Part shown: piece after piece, positions 33,731 to 45,762 of the stretch | Layout: each line of letters starts with the position of its first letter | Numbering within the stretch: position 1 is the stretch's first letter | Source: Gigaspora rosea | Taxonomy: Eukaryota > Glomeromycota > Glomeromycetes > Diversisporales > Gigasporaceae | Assembly (NCBI GenBank): GCA_003550325.1 | Contig: QKWP01000033.1 | Location: 476,850-540,849, forward strand | Reading direction: 5' to 3' | Length of the DNA: 64,000 nucleotides | Notes under the pieces: model-generated | Databases searched by the model: none | Told to the model about the DNA's origin: nothing | What the model saw: only the letters and a program-made list of their open reading frames with translations | Position numbers and translations under genes: made by a program

Positions 33731-35040
33731 TTATATTTTTAGTTTTAAATAGTTTGTTTATAATAATGAAGTTGCGCAATATTCATTGCTTTAAAAAAAA
33801 TCAACTTTACATATAATTAAATTTTTGTAGGACGATATATGATTTTTGTAGGTTGTACAAAAAATTGATTGGTCAGATCATATGATGTTTACATGTAAGT
33901 CATATGACATCATATAAATTGGTTACACAAAGTTGATCTACAATCGATTTTATATGAAATTGGAAATTTGTACACCCTACCCTTAAAACGTTATAAAAAA
34001 ATAACTAGTATAGCTAGATCAATTTTTCTTTTTATAGAAATGTAGAGAAAGACTTTAAGAATAAAGCTATAGTATTTGTTTTTTAATTTATTAAGTTTAA
34101 CTATAGTTATAAAGGTTTAAAGTTACCTAAATTTATTAATAAGTGTAAAATTTGGTCACTATAATTTTGGCCAGCTTTACTATAGTGCCGGCCAGAATTA
34201 CAAAAAAGGTTTACAAAAATTTCAAAATTTTAAAAAATTTTTATTCGCAAAATTTTCTGCAATTTTATTGGCTCTGACCCATTCCAACCCAACTTCTAAC
34301 CCAACCCAAAATTTGGCCGCCTATATAGGACTAGTTGATTTAAGGGTTCTTGCACTGTATAAAACTCCTCTCGCCTATATACACAATCTATACCTCACCC
34401 TAACCCTATCCAATGAAAAAACGGGTTATTTTAATTGTTTTGATTTTACGTTACACCTGATTTTATGATCTGCAGCAGGTGCGACAACATCACACATGTG
34501 ATGTATAAATTATTTCTTTAAATCTTACATATTTTATTTAAAAAAAAATAACAAAAAAAAATAAAAATAAAAAAATAGTAATATTTTAAACTACTTTTGT
34601 ACTTTGTTGCATCTAATTTATAAAAATGGATAAATATATGCAACGCATCCTGCGATATGCTAATTCATCGCACACAATATGTAACCATAATTTGTAGATC
34701 ATTTTCTATATAACAAAAAATTTAAATTAATATAAGGTTAGGGTAAGGGTAAGGGTAGAAGTTAGTGTTAGAAGTTAAAGTAGATGATGGTATATACCAA
34801 AATTTTGCAAGGAATTTATTTTGTTAAAGTGTGAAGGGTGGTTAAGTAGATGAAATTTTTTGATATTACAAATTTTAGAAAAATTTCTTTATTTTGTTAC
34901 ACAAAGAAAATTTTCACGTTACACCTGATCTTCAAGTGCGATATACAAGCACATCACAGTGTGCGATGCCTAATTAAGTCCTATAAAAATACTAGCCTAA
35001 TACATTTATTTTTCTCACTTTGTAGTTAGCTATTATTTTC
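33731..35040. other. Intergenic with dispersed-repeat fragments
   Basis: Positions 33870-33955 repeat the segment seen at 20600-20695. A short run of AGGGTAAGGGTAAGGGTAG occurs near 34740. Two similar segments (TTACACCTGATTTTATGATC at 34450 and TTACACCTGATCTTCAAGTG at 34920), each followed by ACATCACA(C/G)TG-like sequence, hint at another decayed repeat. No gene. Confidence 0.4.
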
Positions 35041-36010
35041 TTTTTTTGGTTTAACTATTTGCTTATATTTGCTTATATTTGCTTATATTTGCTACTTTTT
35101 GCAAAGTGCCAGAAAAGTTAGAATTGGTATTCTTGTAAAGTACCAGAAAAGTCAGGTTGTTTTCTTGCAAAGTTCTGAAGAAAATAAGGAATAAATAAAG
35201 TAAAATAAAATTAAAAAAATAATAAAAAAATAAGAAAAAAAAAAAAGAAAACAAACAAAAACAAAAATATAAGCAAACTAAATAAAAAAATAAACTAAAT
35301 CCCAAATTTCTATTCTCTAAAGTAAGAGTTATGTTCTTGCAATTTAGAAATCGTTGAAGGTTTTTGCAAACTGCCAGAATAAATAAAAAAAAATAAAAAT
35401 TAAAGAAATAAGTAAAAAAAAAAACAAACAAAAAAAAATGAAATGTAAGCAAACTGAATAAAAAAAATGAAACCCAAATATATATTTCTCTGAAGTAAAG
35501 TTTGTAACATAAATTGCTAAAATCAAGTTGTATGTATTCTTGCAAAGTGTTGGGAAAGTCTAGGTTTGCTTGCAAATGTCAAAAAGCCTAGGTTATTTTT
35601 TTCACAAAGTGCCAAAATAAAACAAATTAATAAAAAAATTTTAAAAATAAAACAAAAAAACAAAAACAAAAAACATAAAATAAAAAAATAAATAAAGCGA
35701 AACCTTGCAAAAACTTGTAAAAACTTGTAAAAATTTGCGTTCTTAAAAATTTAGAAATTGCTAAAGAAATCAGTTGTGTTTTTGCAAAGTGTCAGAAGGC
35801 TGAGTTGGCTTGCACAAAGTGCTAAAAAGTCATTCGATTTTTTGTAAAGTGCCAGAAAAGTTAGAGTTGGTGATTTTGTAAAGTGTAGAAATAAAATAAA
35901 AAAAATTAAAAAATAAAAAAAAAATTGAAAAAACAAAACAAAACTAAAAAAAAAATAAAATGAACACAAAAAAAACAAAAAGAAAACAAAAAACAATATA
36001 AAATTGATAG
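35040..36010. repeat. A-rich low-complexity block with recurring TTGCAAAGTGCCAGAAAAG unit
   Basis: Long stretches of A with sparse other bases are punctuated about eight times by variants of TTGCAAAGTGCCAGAAAAGT (35097, 35133, 35165, 35534, 35780, 35815, 35848 and others). The spacing is irregular. Minus-strand frames through it code only Phe/Leu/Ser-rich strings from poly-T and are not credible proteins. Confidence 0.6.
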
Positions 36011-36073
36011 AAGATCTAAATTATAAACAAAAAAAAATAAACAAAGATCTAATTTGATCTTGTAGTACAATTA

Positions 36074-36493
36074 GGGCACTGACATTTATTAGGTAATATT
36101 TTAGGGAGTGGGGGGTCAAGAAAAATCTTACCTTAGATTGGCCAAAAATCTATTTATAGATCTTACCTGGGGGTGGGGGTATAGTTGGGGGTGAAATTAA
36201 TTTTCAATTTTTTTAATTTCAACAATAATTTCAACAATAATTTCAACATTTTTAATATATTTATAAATTAAACCTAAAACAATTATTGTATTTGATTTAG
36301 CTTAGTTTTAATTAATTTTTGACAAAATTTAAATTAATTTTTAATATTGAAAACTAATTTCACCAATTTTACCATCAAGTAATTTCAACAATTTCAACAA
36401 AAACTTCTTATTATGAAGAGTAATTTCACCTCCATCTATAGGTGAGGTAAGCCCCTATAGTAAATAGATATTAGGTAATAAATGTCAGCGCCC
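36074..36493. mobile_element. Harbinger-like MITE, 420 bp
   Basis: Ends GGGCACTGACATTTATTAGG and TTAGGTAATAAATGTCAGCGCCC are flanked by TTA on both sides (36071-36073, 36494-36496). Subterminal G-runs on the left (36107-36115) and AATTTCAACAA units inside. Non-coding. Confidence 0.65.
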
Positions 36494-36943
36494 TTATGAA
36501 ATATTTCGAAAATATTAGTTAAATGTGCCGTTAATATAATTCAAACTACAGATTTACTGATTCAGCTTGATTTTTCAGTTCTAAAATATTTCGAAAGAAT
36601 TTGAAATATTTTAAAAATATTAGATCTAAAATATTTTAAAATATATTTCACTTATTTTGTGATGCACAAGTTCTTTTAAAATATTTTGCATATATAAAAA
36701 AAAATAGCTAGACTATACGATTGTTAAAGATCTGTTAATCGTTATATATTGATTCAAATAATTATAATTATAATTGATTTATAGATATATAATGATTTAT
36801 ATTGAAAATAATATATATTGATTATAGATATTTTCGATTTTATCTAGTTAATCAATATATAACGATATTTTTTAATCGATATAAAATAATTACATTATAT
36901 ATCAATTAATGTCTGTTTAAAAAATTTCTTGATATATATTTAT

Positions 36944-37301
36944 GGGCCCTCAAAAGTAGAAACCAGGGAATTTGGCCGATCACGGGTTTTGAAAAATCGG
37001 CAAAACTATTTTGTTACACAAAATCAAAACAATCTAAAATTAGGTTATTCATAATTAACAAACCTGTTTAAACAGAATTATTAGATCTGTAGATCTGTAT
37101 TACTATCGGTAAATCCTGGTAAATCTATTTTTAGATTATAGCGTCAAAAGCTTTTAACCGTTGTATTGCAAAAATTTATTAAATGATCAGACTTTCATTA
37201 TTAAGTAAAAAAGATTGGGCCTAAAATTTTATACCTGATGAATCAAACAGGTCAATTTTTAAAAAATAGTCAAATTCCTTGGTTTTTACTTTTGAGGGCC
37301 C
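36944..37301. mobile_element. Inverted-repeat element with GGGCCCTC ends, 358 bp
   Basis: Left GGGCCCTCAAAAGTAGAAAC and right GTTTTTACTTTTGAGGGCCC are near-perfect complements, extended by CAGGGAATTTG/CAAATTCCTTG. The flanks ATATTTAT and ATATGAAG agree only in part, so the class is undecided. The interior is AT-rich and non-coding. Confidence 0.6.
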
Positions 37302-38957
37302 ATATGAAGGTTATCTACATAAAACTTAACAGCTATTATCTGATTCAGGTTATAGTCTGGGTTAAATATCTAACCCATCAGGTCACTATTATTTAACCTG
37401 GGTCATGACCCAGGTTAAATATATAATCCATTAGATAACTATTTCTGATCCAGATCAGAATACTAGTTTAATTAATTATATAGAATGAATTTTATTTGTA
37501 ATACAAATAAATTTATTTAAATAAAAGATTATATATACTGATTAACTTGAGTTCAGATCCGGAATAGCAAATTTATTATGTTAATTCAATATATTTAGAG
37601 AAAATATATATAAAATATTTGTTTTAAAGCTTTAGTTTAGATTATCAAGAGTTCTATATATAGAAGGCTGAATTAACAGTTAAAGAGAGATGACTGTATA
37701 TTATGAGACATATGTATAATTATACTGTATCAGTATTTACTATAAATAAATACAAATAGCAATAGAATAAAATTCTAATTTTTTAATTGTATATCCAATA
37801 TCTATGAGCTTGCCAGAGCAGCCACCTCAAAGTTCACTAGTAATCGATATTATGATCAGCATATAATTAATTGATTAATAGATTAATTGGTTGATTGAAT
37901 GATAGAATAACAATATGATATATAATAAATTCATTTTGTCATTTAAGATTTTAAATGATGAAAGACAAATCTAGATTATGCTTTTATCTGCATAAAACCT
38001 TAAGATTTCATCTAATAACTATATTTCTGCTCAAGTTATAATTCTTAGATAAGAATTTTTTTAAAATTATATTGGGGTTGATTGGGTTTTACAGATCAAT
38101 GAACAGAGCCCAACCCTGACCCAACACTTTAATAAGCTTTGCCTGAACCTGATTTGATTTATAACAGATCAATAATTTGAACCCGACCTGGGTTTTGAAC
38201 TCAGCCCAATCCACAAATTTTGGATTAAACGACCTGTCCTGCATCTACTTGTAAATATATATATAGCTTTATTTAACATAACTATTTACATGCATTAAAT
38301 AAGATTATACAAAAATTTGATATTTTAAAAGTTGATAACAGTTAGTCAAGATATCATGCAGATTACAGGTAATGGAATTTGAGTGATCAACATCTATATA
38401 TGAAAATCTACTTTCATAGTAAATTGCAATGGTGTTCTACTTTTGATCACCGGTTTCAAGAGCTTCATAAAAGAAAATTGCACTTGTAAGTTATAGTGTG
38501 ACAGCTTAGAAAGTCAAATACTATATCGTGAATAAATTTAAAGCAAGATAGAAAATAAAACCAAAAAGAATCTTGCCACTAAAAGTAGCTTTTTATTTCA
38601 TATTTTATAGTACTAGCAGCATAATAATACTTGTGATTTACAAAAGTTTTTGTATGTAATACAAGTATTTAATAACTTTACTTTGATTTTAAAGTTTTGC
38701 TTTAATTTTAAAGTTATTTTTCAACAAAAGAACTAAGTACTTAAAACCTCACTACGATTTTGTAAAACCTACTATAAAGAATGAAGTACCATGTTTGGTC
38801 AAAAATCTTAGAGCAAAATGAAACTATTACTATACTATTATGACTACTTGTATTATGTGAACTTATAATTTAAACCTATTAGAAAATAGTTATAAATTAA
38901 AGAATAGTTTACGTATATCTGATATGTATATATTTATTAATTAAATTAATACTATAA
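37302..38957. other. AT-rich intergenic, no gene recognised
   Basis: Contains short runs of AACCTGGGTCA/TGACCCAGGTT (37340-37420) and AACCCGACCTGGG (about 38180) that look like decayed repeat ends. The other sequence is featureless to me on both strands. Confidence 0.4.
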
Positions 38958-39117
38958 GGGTGGTAACATATATTATATAATATTATTTTACTATATCCTC
39001 TATCCCTTCCCCTATATAAGAAAAATTTGATTGGCTATTATGAACTTCTATATTTAATATCAGATTTTAGAGACCCCTCCTTCTTTCTAAAATATTATGT
39101 AATATCTTTTACCACTC
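38958..39117. mobile_element. Harbinger-like MITE, 160 bp
   Basis: Second copy of the 15850-16010 family in reverse orientation. Ends GGGTGGTAACATATATTATA and TTTTACCACTC with TAA on both sides (38955-38957, 39118-39120). The shared interior includes TTTGATTGGCTATTATGAAC. Confidence 0.65.
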
Positions 39118-39952
39118 TAATAAAATTTATATAATAAAAAAAACAAATCAACTAAAATGAACTCTTTTCAATAATATCTTGCACCAAATTTTTCAAAAAA
39201 GCTAATCTATAAAAACTATACAGTTATTTTATGTAATATGCAACAAAGCTTCACTTTCAGCAGCTGGGGCTCAAGACCATTTACTGAGTGTTTGGTTTCA
39301 ATAGAACCAAAAGTGGTCGTTACTGAAATAGAGTTGAAAAAGAGGATTCACCTAAGTGAGGCCTCTTAGCTGAAGTCTGGAAAACTACTAAGCGAAGAAG
39401 TAGTAGCTAGTTTTGTCAAGGTTTTTGGATATGGAAACATACAAAAGTTCTTGGTTAGATATTATATTCTGTATAGTGTAACTCTTTCAAGTCTTTACAA
39501 CTTGGTGTACTTTCTTCTTGCTCCTTTAGTATTTTCAAAATTTCAACAAAATGGGCATTTTGGTTTACTCCTTCAAAAGATCAGCAGTGTGTACTCTTTC
39601 CAAATCAGGAACGCCTACCTATTTGGAGTCGACATCACGAGTGGTCATCAGCTGCGATGTAAACAGTAAACGATGTGTCAGAGGTGTTTTGGACCATTCG
39701 CAGAAATTTCTTACAAACCATGCTACGAGGTGGACTTTACTGTTTCTGTTCTTTTTTCTTTTCTTTGTTTAACACTGAGCATATAATACTTGGGTAGATC
39801 GTCTATACAGTATTATATAAGTTTTATGAGCTATATATATATGTCATTTATATTTGTTAAGATTAGTCTTTTCTTCGTTTTTCTTATCTTGTTTCTTTTT
39901 CTTTTATTTGTTTTTATTTGGTATCTCGTTTAGGTTTAGTTAGAGTTCCAAC

Positions 39953-40543
39953 AGGACCCCGAACAATCTATGTGAGGTCATAGTTGAAAAATAGCTAATG
40001 AAGGGCCGTTTTTTAAAAAAGGTTATATTTGAAAAATAGGTATTGGAGAAAAAGATTATATTTGAAAATGGGTAATGGGTAAAATGAGTATATTTGAAAG
40101 AATGGTAATGAGGTAATTTTTATAAATGTTATATTTGAAATGTGCTAATGAAAAATTGGGCTATAATAATAACCNNNNNNNNNNNNNNNNNNNNNNNNNN
40201 NNNNNNNNNNNNNNNNNNNNNNNNNNNNNNNNNNNNNNNNNNNNNNNNNNNNNNNNNNNNNNNNNNNNNNNNNNNNNNNNNNNNNNNNNNNNNNNNNNNN
40301 NNNNNNNNNNNNNNNNNNNNNNNNNNNNNNNNNNNNNNNNNNNNNNNNNNNNNNNNNNNNNNNNNNNNNNNNNNNNNNNNNNNNNNNNNNNNNNNNNNNN
40401 NNNNNNNNNNNNNNNNNNNNNNNNTGGGTAAAAGTTCTATCTAATGTTTGAAATATAGCTTATATTACCAAAACAAAACTGCTAACCAAAAAATTTTTAC
40501 TATGATACTCAAATATAACCTCACTTAGATTGTTCGGGGTTCT
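39953..40543. mobile_element. hAT-like MITE inserted in the terminus of the larger hAT, contains the N gap
   Basis: Inverted ends AGGACCCCGAACAATCTATG and its near-complement ending GTTCGGGGTTCT. A perfect 8-bp repeat GTTCCAAC flanks it (39945-39952, 40544-40551). The target lies within the terminal repeat of the host hAT. The readable interior has tandem units of the kind TATATTTGAAAAATAGGTAATG. 250 bases at 40175-40424 are unknown. Confidence 0.78.
40175..40424. other. Assembly gap of 250 N
   Basis: Unknown bases. The flanking sequence on both sides is made of similar short tandem units (TTATATTTGAAA, GGTAATG), so the gap probably marks a collapsed tandem array. The true length may differ from 250. 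Confidence 0.95.
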
Positions 40544-41226
40544 GTTCCAACCTATCATTTGGGTAACCATATAACCTATTACCCGAACCAAAAATTATTA
40601 ATCGGATAATAGTTTTGTCAAACCGGTTTTTAATATAATAAATAGATATCCGGTTAATAAACAATTATAAATAAATATTCGATTGACCCAAATATTCGGT
40701 TAATAAATAATCAGTTGATTTAAAGTGATCAAAAAATTGAGCATATGTTTTATGCATATAAAGTTCAAAAAAAGTTCTAATACACGCGCTATATTAAATA
40801 AATTTAAAAAAGTTCTAATACGCGTCATGTTAGATAAGTTCTAAAAAGTTCTAATACACGCTAAATTAGTAATTAATTAATATTTAAAAGGATTTATATA
40901 AAAAAATTTTTTTTGTATTATTTTCTTTGTTTGCTAAGAAGAACATAGCAGAATAAGAACGTTTTAAGCACACCCATAAAAGCTCTTCAAGCAATTTATT
41001 TTTGCTAGCACTAGTTATTTTTTTGTTCATATTTTACTGGTTATAGTTTATTCTACTAGTTGTAGTTCTTTGGCAGTTAATTACTAGTTGTTAACCACCA
41101 AAAAAAAAACCCCTGTACAAGAATAAAAGTTTAAAGCTATAAATAAGCAGGTATGATTCGTTTAAGTATATTACATAGATAATAATAATAATAATTTTCT
41201 TTTAAAAAATCAATCTAGGCTTTACA

Positions 41227-43523
41227 ATGTCAGATTATATGCACAAAGATGATACATTGTCTTTACAATATGAAGAATCACCCAGAAATGAAGAACCATC
41301 TATAAACGAACCTTCAATAAATGAACCTTTAATAAATGAACCTTCAATAAACGAACTTTCAATAAACAAACCTTCAATAAATTATGAACTTTCAACAAAT
41401 GATGAACCTTCTATAAATAATAAATCTAATGAAAGAACAAAAAAACGAAAAAAGCGAGATAATTCTAGTATCGCATGGGACTATTTTAAAACTGAAAAAA
41501 TAAAAGATAGGGCTTTTGATGTTTGTCAACTTTGTAAAGAAAAAATATTATAGTAAAATATGTACATAATTCGTCAACTGGAAATATGCTTTTTCATTTC
41601 TGGTCCAAGCATCGAATCGATAAAGATTATAATGGAGAAAACACTAATAACTCAATTGTCAAGACCTTGCATGTTATTACTAAACGTCGACAAGAAAAAT
41701 TGGTACAAGATTTGGTAGAATTTATTATTGAAGATTGCCAACCATTAAATATTCTGCGTTGTCAAGCTTTTCGTCAACTTCTAAATAATCTGAAATCTGG
41801 ATTTCAAATTCCTTGTGAAATGACTATAAAAAAATAATTCATCAAGCTTATGATTAGAGTCGTGATCAATTATTTGGCATAATGAATGTAGATAGAGGAT
41901 TTATTAATTTGACTACAGATTTGTAGAGTTCAAGAACAAATAAAGGATATATTGGAGTAATGGCAACTTGGATCGATTCAAATTTTATATTAAAAGAGGC
42001 TTTATTAACAATCCAACCAATTTCATCACCTCATACAGCTAAAAATATTAAAAGTTTACTTAATCAAGTTATTCTTGAATGGAGATTAACTGGAAAAATT
42101 TTTTGCATTACAACCAACAATGGTCGCAATATTAAAAAGGCAATTGATTTGACAAACAATGTGACACATTTAGCTTGTTCTGCTCATACGCTTCAGTTAA
42201 GCGTACTAAAAGGCCTTAAACCTGTAGCACGATTAATTAAGCGAGCAAAAAACTTGATTCTTTTTTTTCCCAAAGCCCCAAACAAACAGAACGACTTAAT
42301 GATGCACAAGAAAAGTGCCGATATACAACAATTTATCAAGTAATTGATGATATATCAACGAGGTGGAATTCCTCATATTTGGCCTGGGTCCAACTTAAAG
42401 AATTGAAAAAAGCAATCATTTATCTTGTTCTTATGCTACTATCTGAAGTAGAACGGTGTGATAAACTTGATGGGAAATATTTGAAATTAATAAATCTAAC
42501 CAAAGATGAGTGGCAGTTATTGGATGATCTTATTATATTAATAAAACCTTTTTATGAGACTACGACCATATTTTCTGGTTCCAATTATTCCACGTTCAAC
42601 ATCATTTATCCAACAATAAAGCTGCTTATAAAAAAGTTTGAGCCTTCTGATAGGCAAACTGAAGATGATTATACAGATTTGTTATTCGGATTTAGGGAAC
42701 AAATAAATGATCAAAGTTAATTAGTCATTGATGAAGAAAATTCTGATGAATCAGATTTAGAATATGAGCATGAGTCACCAATTATTTTAGAGCAACTTCG
42801 GCAACCATTACGTGCATCTCAAAGACGAAAAAAAAAGAATAATAAAAAAAACCAAAAAAAATAAATCTAAGCAATATAGTGATCCATGATTTAAAAATCG
42901 TCGTTTAATAGAACCACCTGTTACTACCATAGAGTTCTATGATCTGGTCAAGGCTGCGAGTTACCTTTCTCTCCAAGAGCACTGGAAAGCCCTGATGAAG
43001 TTAGACTTATTGCATCATTTTTGGATCCTCAAATAAAGAATTTGAATTTTATCGATGATGAGGATATAAAGATAACCACAATTAATACGGTACGAAGACT
43101 CTGTTTGGAGGAAGAACATAACCAACCTTTAATTGAAGAAATTTCAAGAAATGATGAATTTGCTGGATCTTCTAATGATTTAATGTCTGATTTATATAGT
43201 AATGAAGAATTAAGTAGTGTAACTGAAGAGAATGAGGTTAGTATGAGGTTGATTGTTATATTCGTGAGCCTATTCAAAGAAGAAAATGCGATCCATTAAC
43301 ATGGTGGCGAGATAATGCAACCAAATTTCCTGTACTATCAAACCTGGCTTAGAAATATCTGTCAGTCCCAGCTATGTTAGTTCCTTCTGAGCGATTGTTT
43401 TCAGACGCCGGATTGCACATTACAGCATTGCATAACAGACTTCACCCAGACATGGTCGAAAGAAAGATGTTTCTTAAACGTAATAAGCAACACTTTCCTA
43501 TTTTTAGGCCAAATGAATTATAA
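41227..43523 (+). pseudogene. hAT transposase, degenerate (BED finger plus hATC)
   Basis: Conceptual pieces lie in order. The N-terminus MSDYMHKDDTLSLQY is followed by a run of pentapeptides (variants of SINEP, about ten copies) and a basic RTKKRKKRD. A BED-type finger follows (DYFKTEKIKDRAFDVCQLC, then HFWSKH). The RNase H-like core comes next: ATWIDSNFILKEALL, FCITTNNGRNIKKA, LACSAHTLQLSV and ISTRWNSSYLAW. The dimerisation part includes [23 protein letters not shown] and [15 protein letters not shown]. Frames are broken by several stops and shifts, among them one at about 41550 and stops near 41836 and 42720. Such proteins cut and join hAT ends, leaving 8-bp duplications as seen around this element. 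This copy is dead. Confidence 0.85.
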
Positions 43524-44605
43524 GAGATAATAGCTAATAGGTAATATACATACGAGGCTATAATTTTACTTTTGAAATATACTAAGTATTAAATAAGTAT
43601 TGCTTTTCAAATATATTTAGAATACTCAGATCAGAATATTTTCCCTGAAATCGCAGCATAAGAATGGCCGAAACATGAATGATACGAATATATAGTTGAA
43701 GAATTGCAATTGTTTATAGATTTTGCGTTATAAAAAGAGGCATTTGTGAATTATCAAAAATATATAATGTTTTATTTGTAATAATTGAAGGCAGCTTCAT
43801 TACGCTATTAAATATTCTGATTACAAATGGTCTTTAAAAAATCAAACAGACAAATGGCAAGCGAGCGGGAAATTTAAATTTTTAAATTACACGGTGTACA
43901 ATTTACAATTCACGCGACGATTAAGATTGAATAGGAGTATTTTGGCCAAAATTTGAAATTTACGGATTGAAAGATTTTTTGGTAAAATTGTGCTGCGACC
44001 ATGCTCGTAATTTAAGTCGGTCTAGATTCTACACCTGACTATACCAGAAGATTTCGGAATATACTTTTTATACTATAACAAACTAATTAAATTATACTAC
44101 CACATAAGTGTTTCGGAATATACTTTCTATACTATAACAAACTAAACTCTTTATACTATAACAAACAACTAAACTTTTTATACTATCTACTAAAATTATA
44201 AAATTAAATTATACTACTAAAGTCTAAAGTCACGTAAGTGTAATTTTATTTATTTTTTAATTTAATCTTAATCCCTTACCCCCTCCCATATAATTTAATC
44301 TCTTACCCTCCCTTCTTGTAATTAAATAATTTAATCAATTTAAAATCCCTTATCCCTATCCTTTTACCTTTTTATTACTTTCACAGTTTTTTTGCCAAGT
44401 ATGTTGGTTTTTCTTTTTAATTTCCGTTTTTCGTTGTGACTTCTCGGTGACTAATATGGCCACTTTTCTCTTTTCTTTTTAATTTACATCTTGATTTTGA
44501 CTTACCGGTGACTAATTTTTTTATTCTACCACTCTACATAGCGACATCTTTAGCATCTATGGGTTTTTGGTTGTCGTTTTGCTGATGTTGTCGTTGGCGT
44601 TGCTG

Positions 44606-44668
44606 ATTACTAGATTACTGGATTAGTGGATTAGTGGATTACTGGATTACTGGATTACTGGATTAGTA
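44606..44668 (+). repeat. Minisatellite of GGATTACT/GGATTAGT octamers
   Basis: About seven tandem octamers (ACTGGATT/AGTGGATT variants) lie within the hAT element downstream of its transposase. A short GC-bearing stretch (GTTGTCGTTGGCGTTGCTG) precedes it. Confidence 0.6.
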
Positions 44669-45126
44669 GTATTTCGCTTTCGCTTTTGACTGCGTGAAGT
44701 TGCAGTATGCTGATACTGTTGGTGTCGTAATGTCGTTTCTGTATACTAATTTGTTTTTTTTCTACATAACGATATTCCTCTGATGCCGTTGCGTCATTTA
44801 CGTCGTTGGTAGTATCGGGTGCCGTGACTTGTTGTTTCGTTTCTGGTTCCTGTCATGCTAAAAAATGACCATTAGAAAAAAAGCAAAAAAAGTTTATTTA
44901 TATTAACTAATAGTTTATGGATCGCATCTTTAACTTGGTCATTTTAATCTAACATTAAGAATTTACAAACTAAAAAATGTAAGTAATTTTTAAAATAAAA
45001 TATAAAAGGTGAAACCTTAATGCAACGCAATATATATCAAAATTGTTTAACTATATGATGCTTAAATACTTGATAATAAAATTTGAAACATAAAATAAGT
45101 GGTTTTTACTTATAATAATCATACAG

Positions 45127-45262
45127 CTCGGTTCACCTGATTATAATCAGATGGCCGGGGTCACCCGATTATAATCGGTTATCCGGGTCACCCGATTACA
45201 ATCAGTTATCTGAGTCACCCGATTACAATCGGTTATCCGGTCACCCGATTACAATCGGTTAA
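45127..45262. repeat. Subterminal tandem repeats of the hAT element
   Basis: About five units of 26-29 bases, each containing TCACCCGATTACAATCGGTT, lie roughly 90-220 bases from the right terminus. Each unit holds the near-palindrome CCGATTACAATCGG. Subterminal repeats of this kind in hAT elements are usual transposase-binding sites. The left subterminal zone shows shorter CCGGTTAATAA units (40640-40720). Confidence 0.65.
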
Positions 45263-45762
45263 TTGGTTTCAGTTTCGAATAGCCAATTGTTAACTGGTTT
45301 TTACCTAACGGTTTACGGTTAAAGATTTTCAACCCGGTTTGGAACCCTAGGTTTAGTAGTTGCCCCTTTTAATACTTCCCTTTATATTTCAATTTTATAT
45401 CTTTTTTTTTCTTGTGATGGATTTTGAGTAAAATTATTCCATCATTGAAGCTAGGTAAGAAGGATTTAAAGAAAAAGGCGGTCTTGGCAAGACTAACAGC
45501 AGCCATTTAGTGAGTACAGAAATAACTTGCAGTGAGTTGCAGGCCTCTGTATGAGAAGAACTAGTTGTCATGGCAGGTCGCATCTGGGTACTTCGATATC
45601 GAGTGAGTTTTATTAGAAAAAAGAAGGATTTTAGTTAGTAGCCGGATAATTGTAGTGTAGCATTATAACTTACCGTAGCTAAAATAATGTAAATATTACT
45701 ACCTTCTATAATAAAAGCAGGACTACTGGTTTAAAAAAAAAATAAACAAAAATTTATATAAT

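Larger units (their letters stand above)
39941..45349 (+). mobile_element. hAT DNA transposon, 5.4 kb, with nested element and assembly gap
   Basis: The termini TAGAGTTCCAA and TTGGAACCCTA are complementary at 10 of 11 positions. The flanking octamer GGTTTAGT is perfect on both sides (39933-39940, 45350-45357). In the interior are a degenerate hAT transposase (41227-43523), a left subterminal zone with CCGGTTAATA-like units and a right subterminal tandem array (45127-45262). It inserted into a retroposon and was itself hit at its left end by the element 39953-40543. Without that hit it is about 4.8 kb. Confidence 0.85.
39136..45748 (+). mobile_element. Retroposon of the 31910-33016 family, split by a hAT element
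   Basis: The 5-prime part 39136-39940 matches 31910-32710 (for example ATAGAGTTGAAAAAGA, then AAAAGATCAGCA). The 3-prime part 45358-45748 carries the matching tail (CAGGTCGCATCTGGGTAC at 45572, AGCCGGATAATTG) and A-rich end. A 14-bp repeat AAAATTTATATAAT at 39122-39135 and 45749-45762 may be its target duplication, though such AT-only repeats can arise by chance. Removing the insertion leaves about 1.2 kb, close to the intact copy. Confidence 0.7.

Noticed and set aside
34738-34765. Telomere-like GGGTAA repeats
   Set aside because: Only three or four units, not TTAGGG-consistent, and embedded in ordinary intergenic DNA.
35063-35996. Minus-strand frames of 60-170 codons rich in Phe/Leu
   Set aside because: They are translations of A-rich low-complexity DNA (poly-T on the minus strand) with no domain or start context.
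40126-40444. Two frames of about 100 codons
   Set aside because: Almost entirely made of the N gap.
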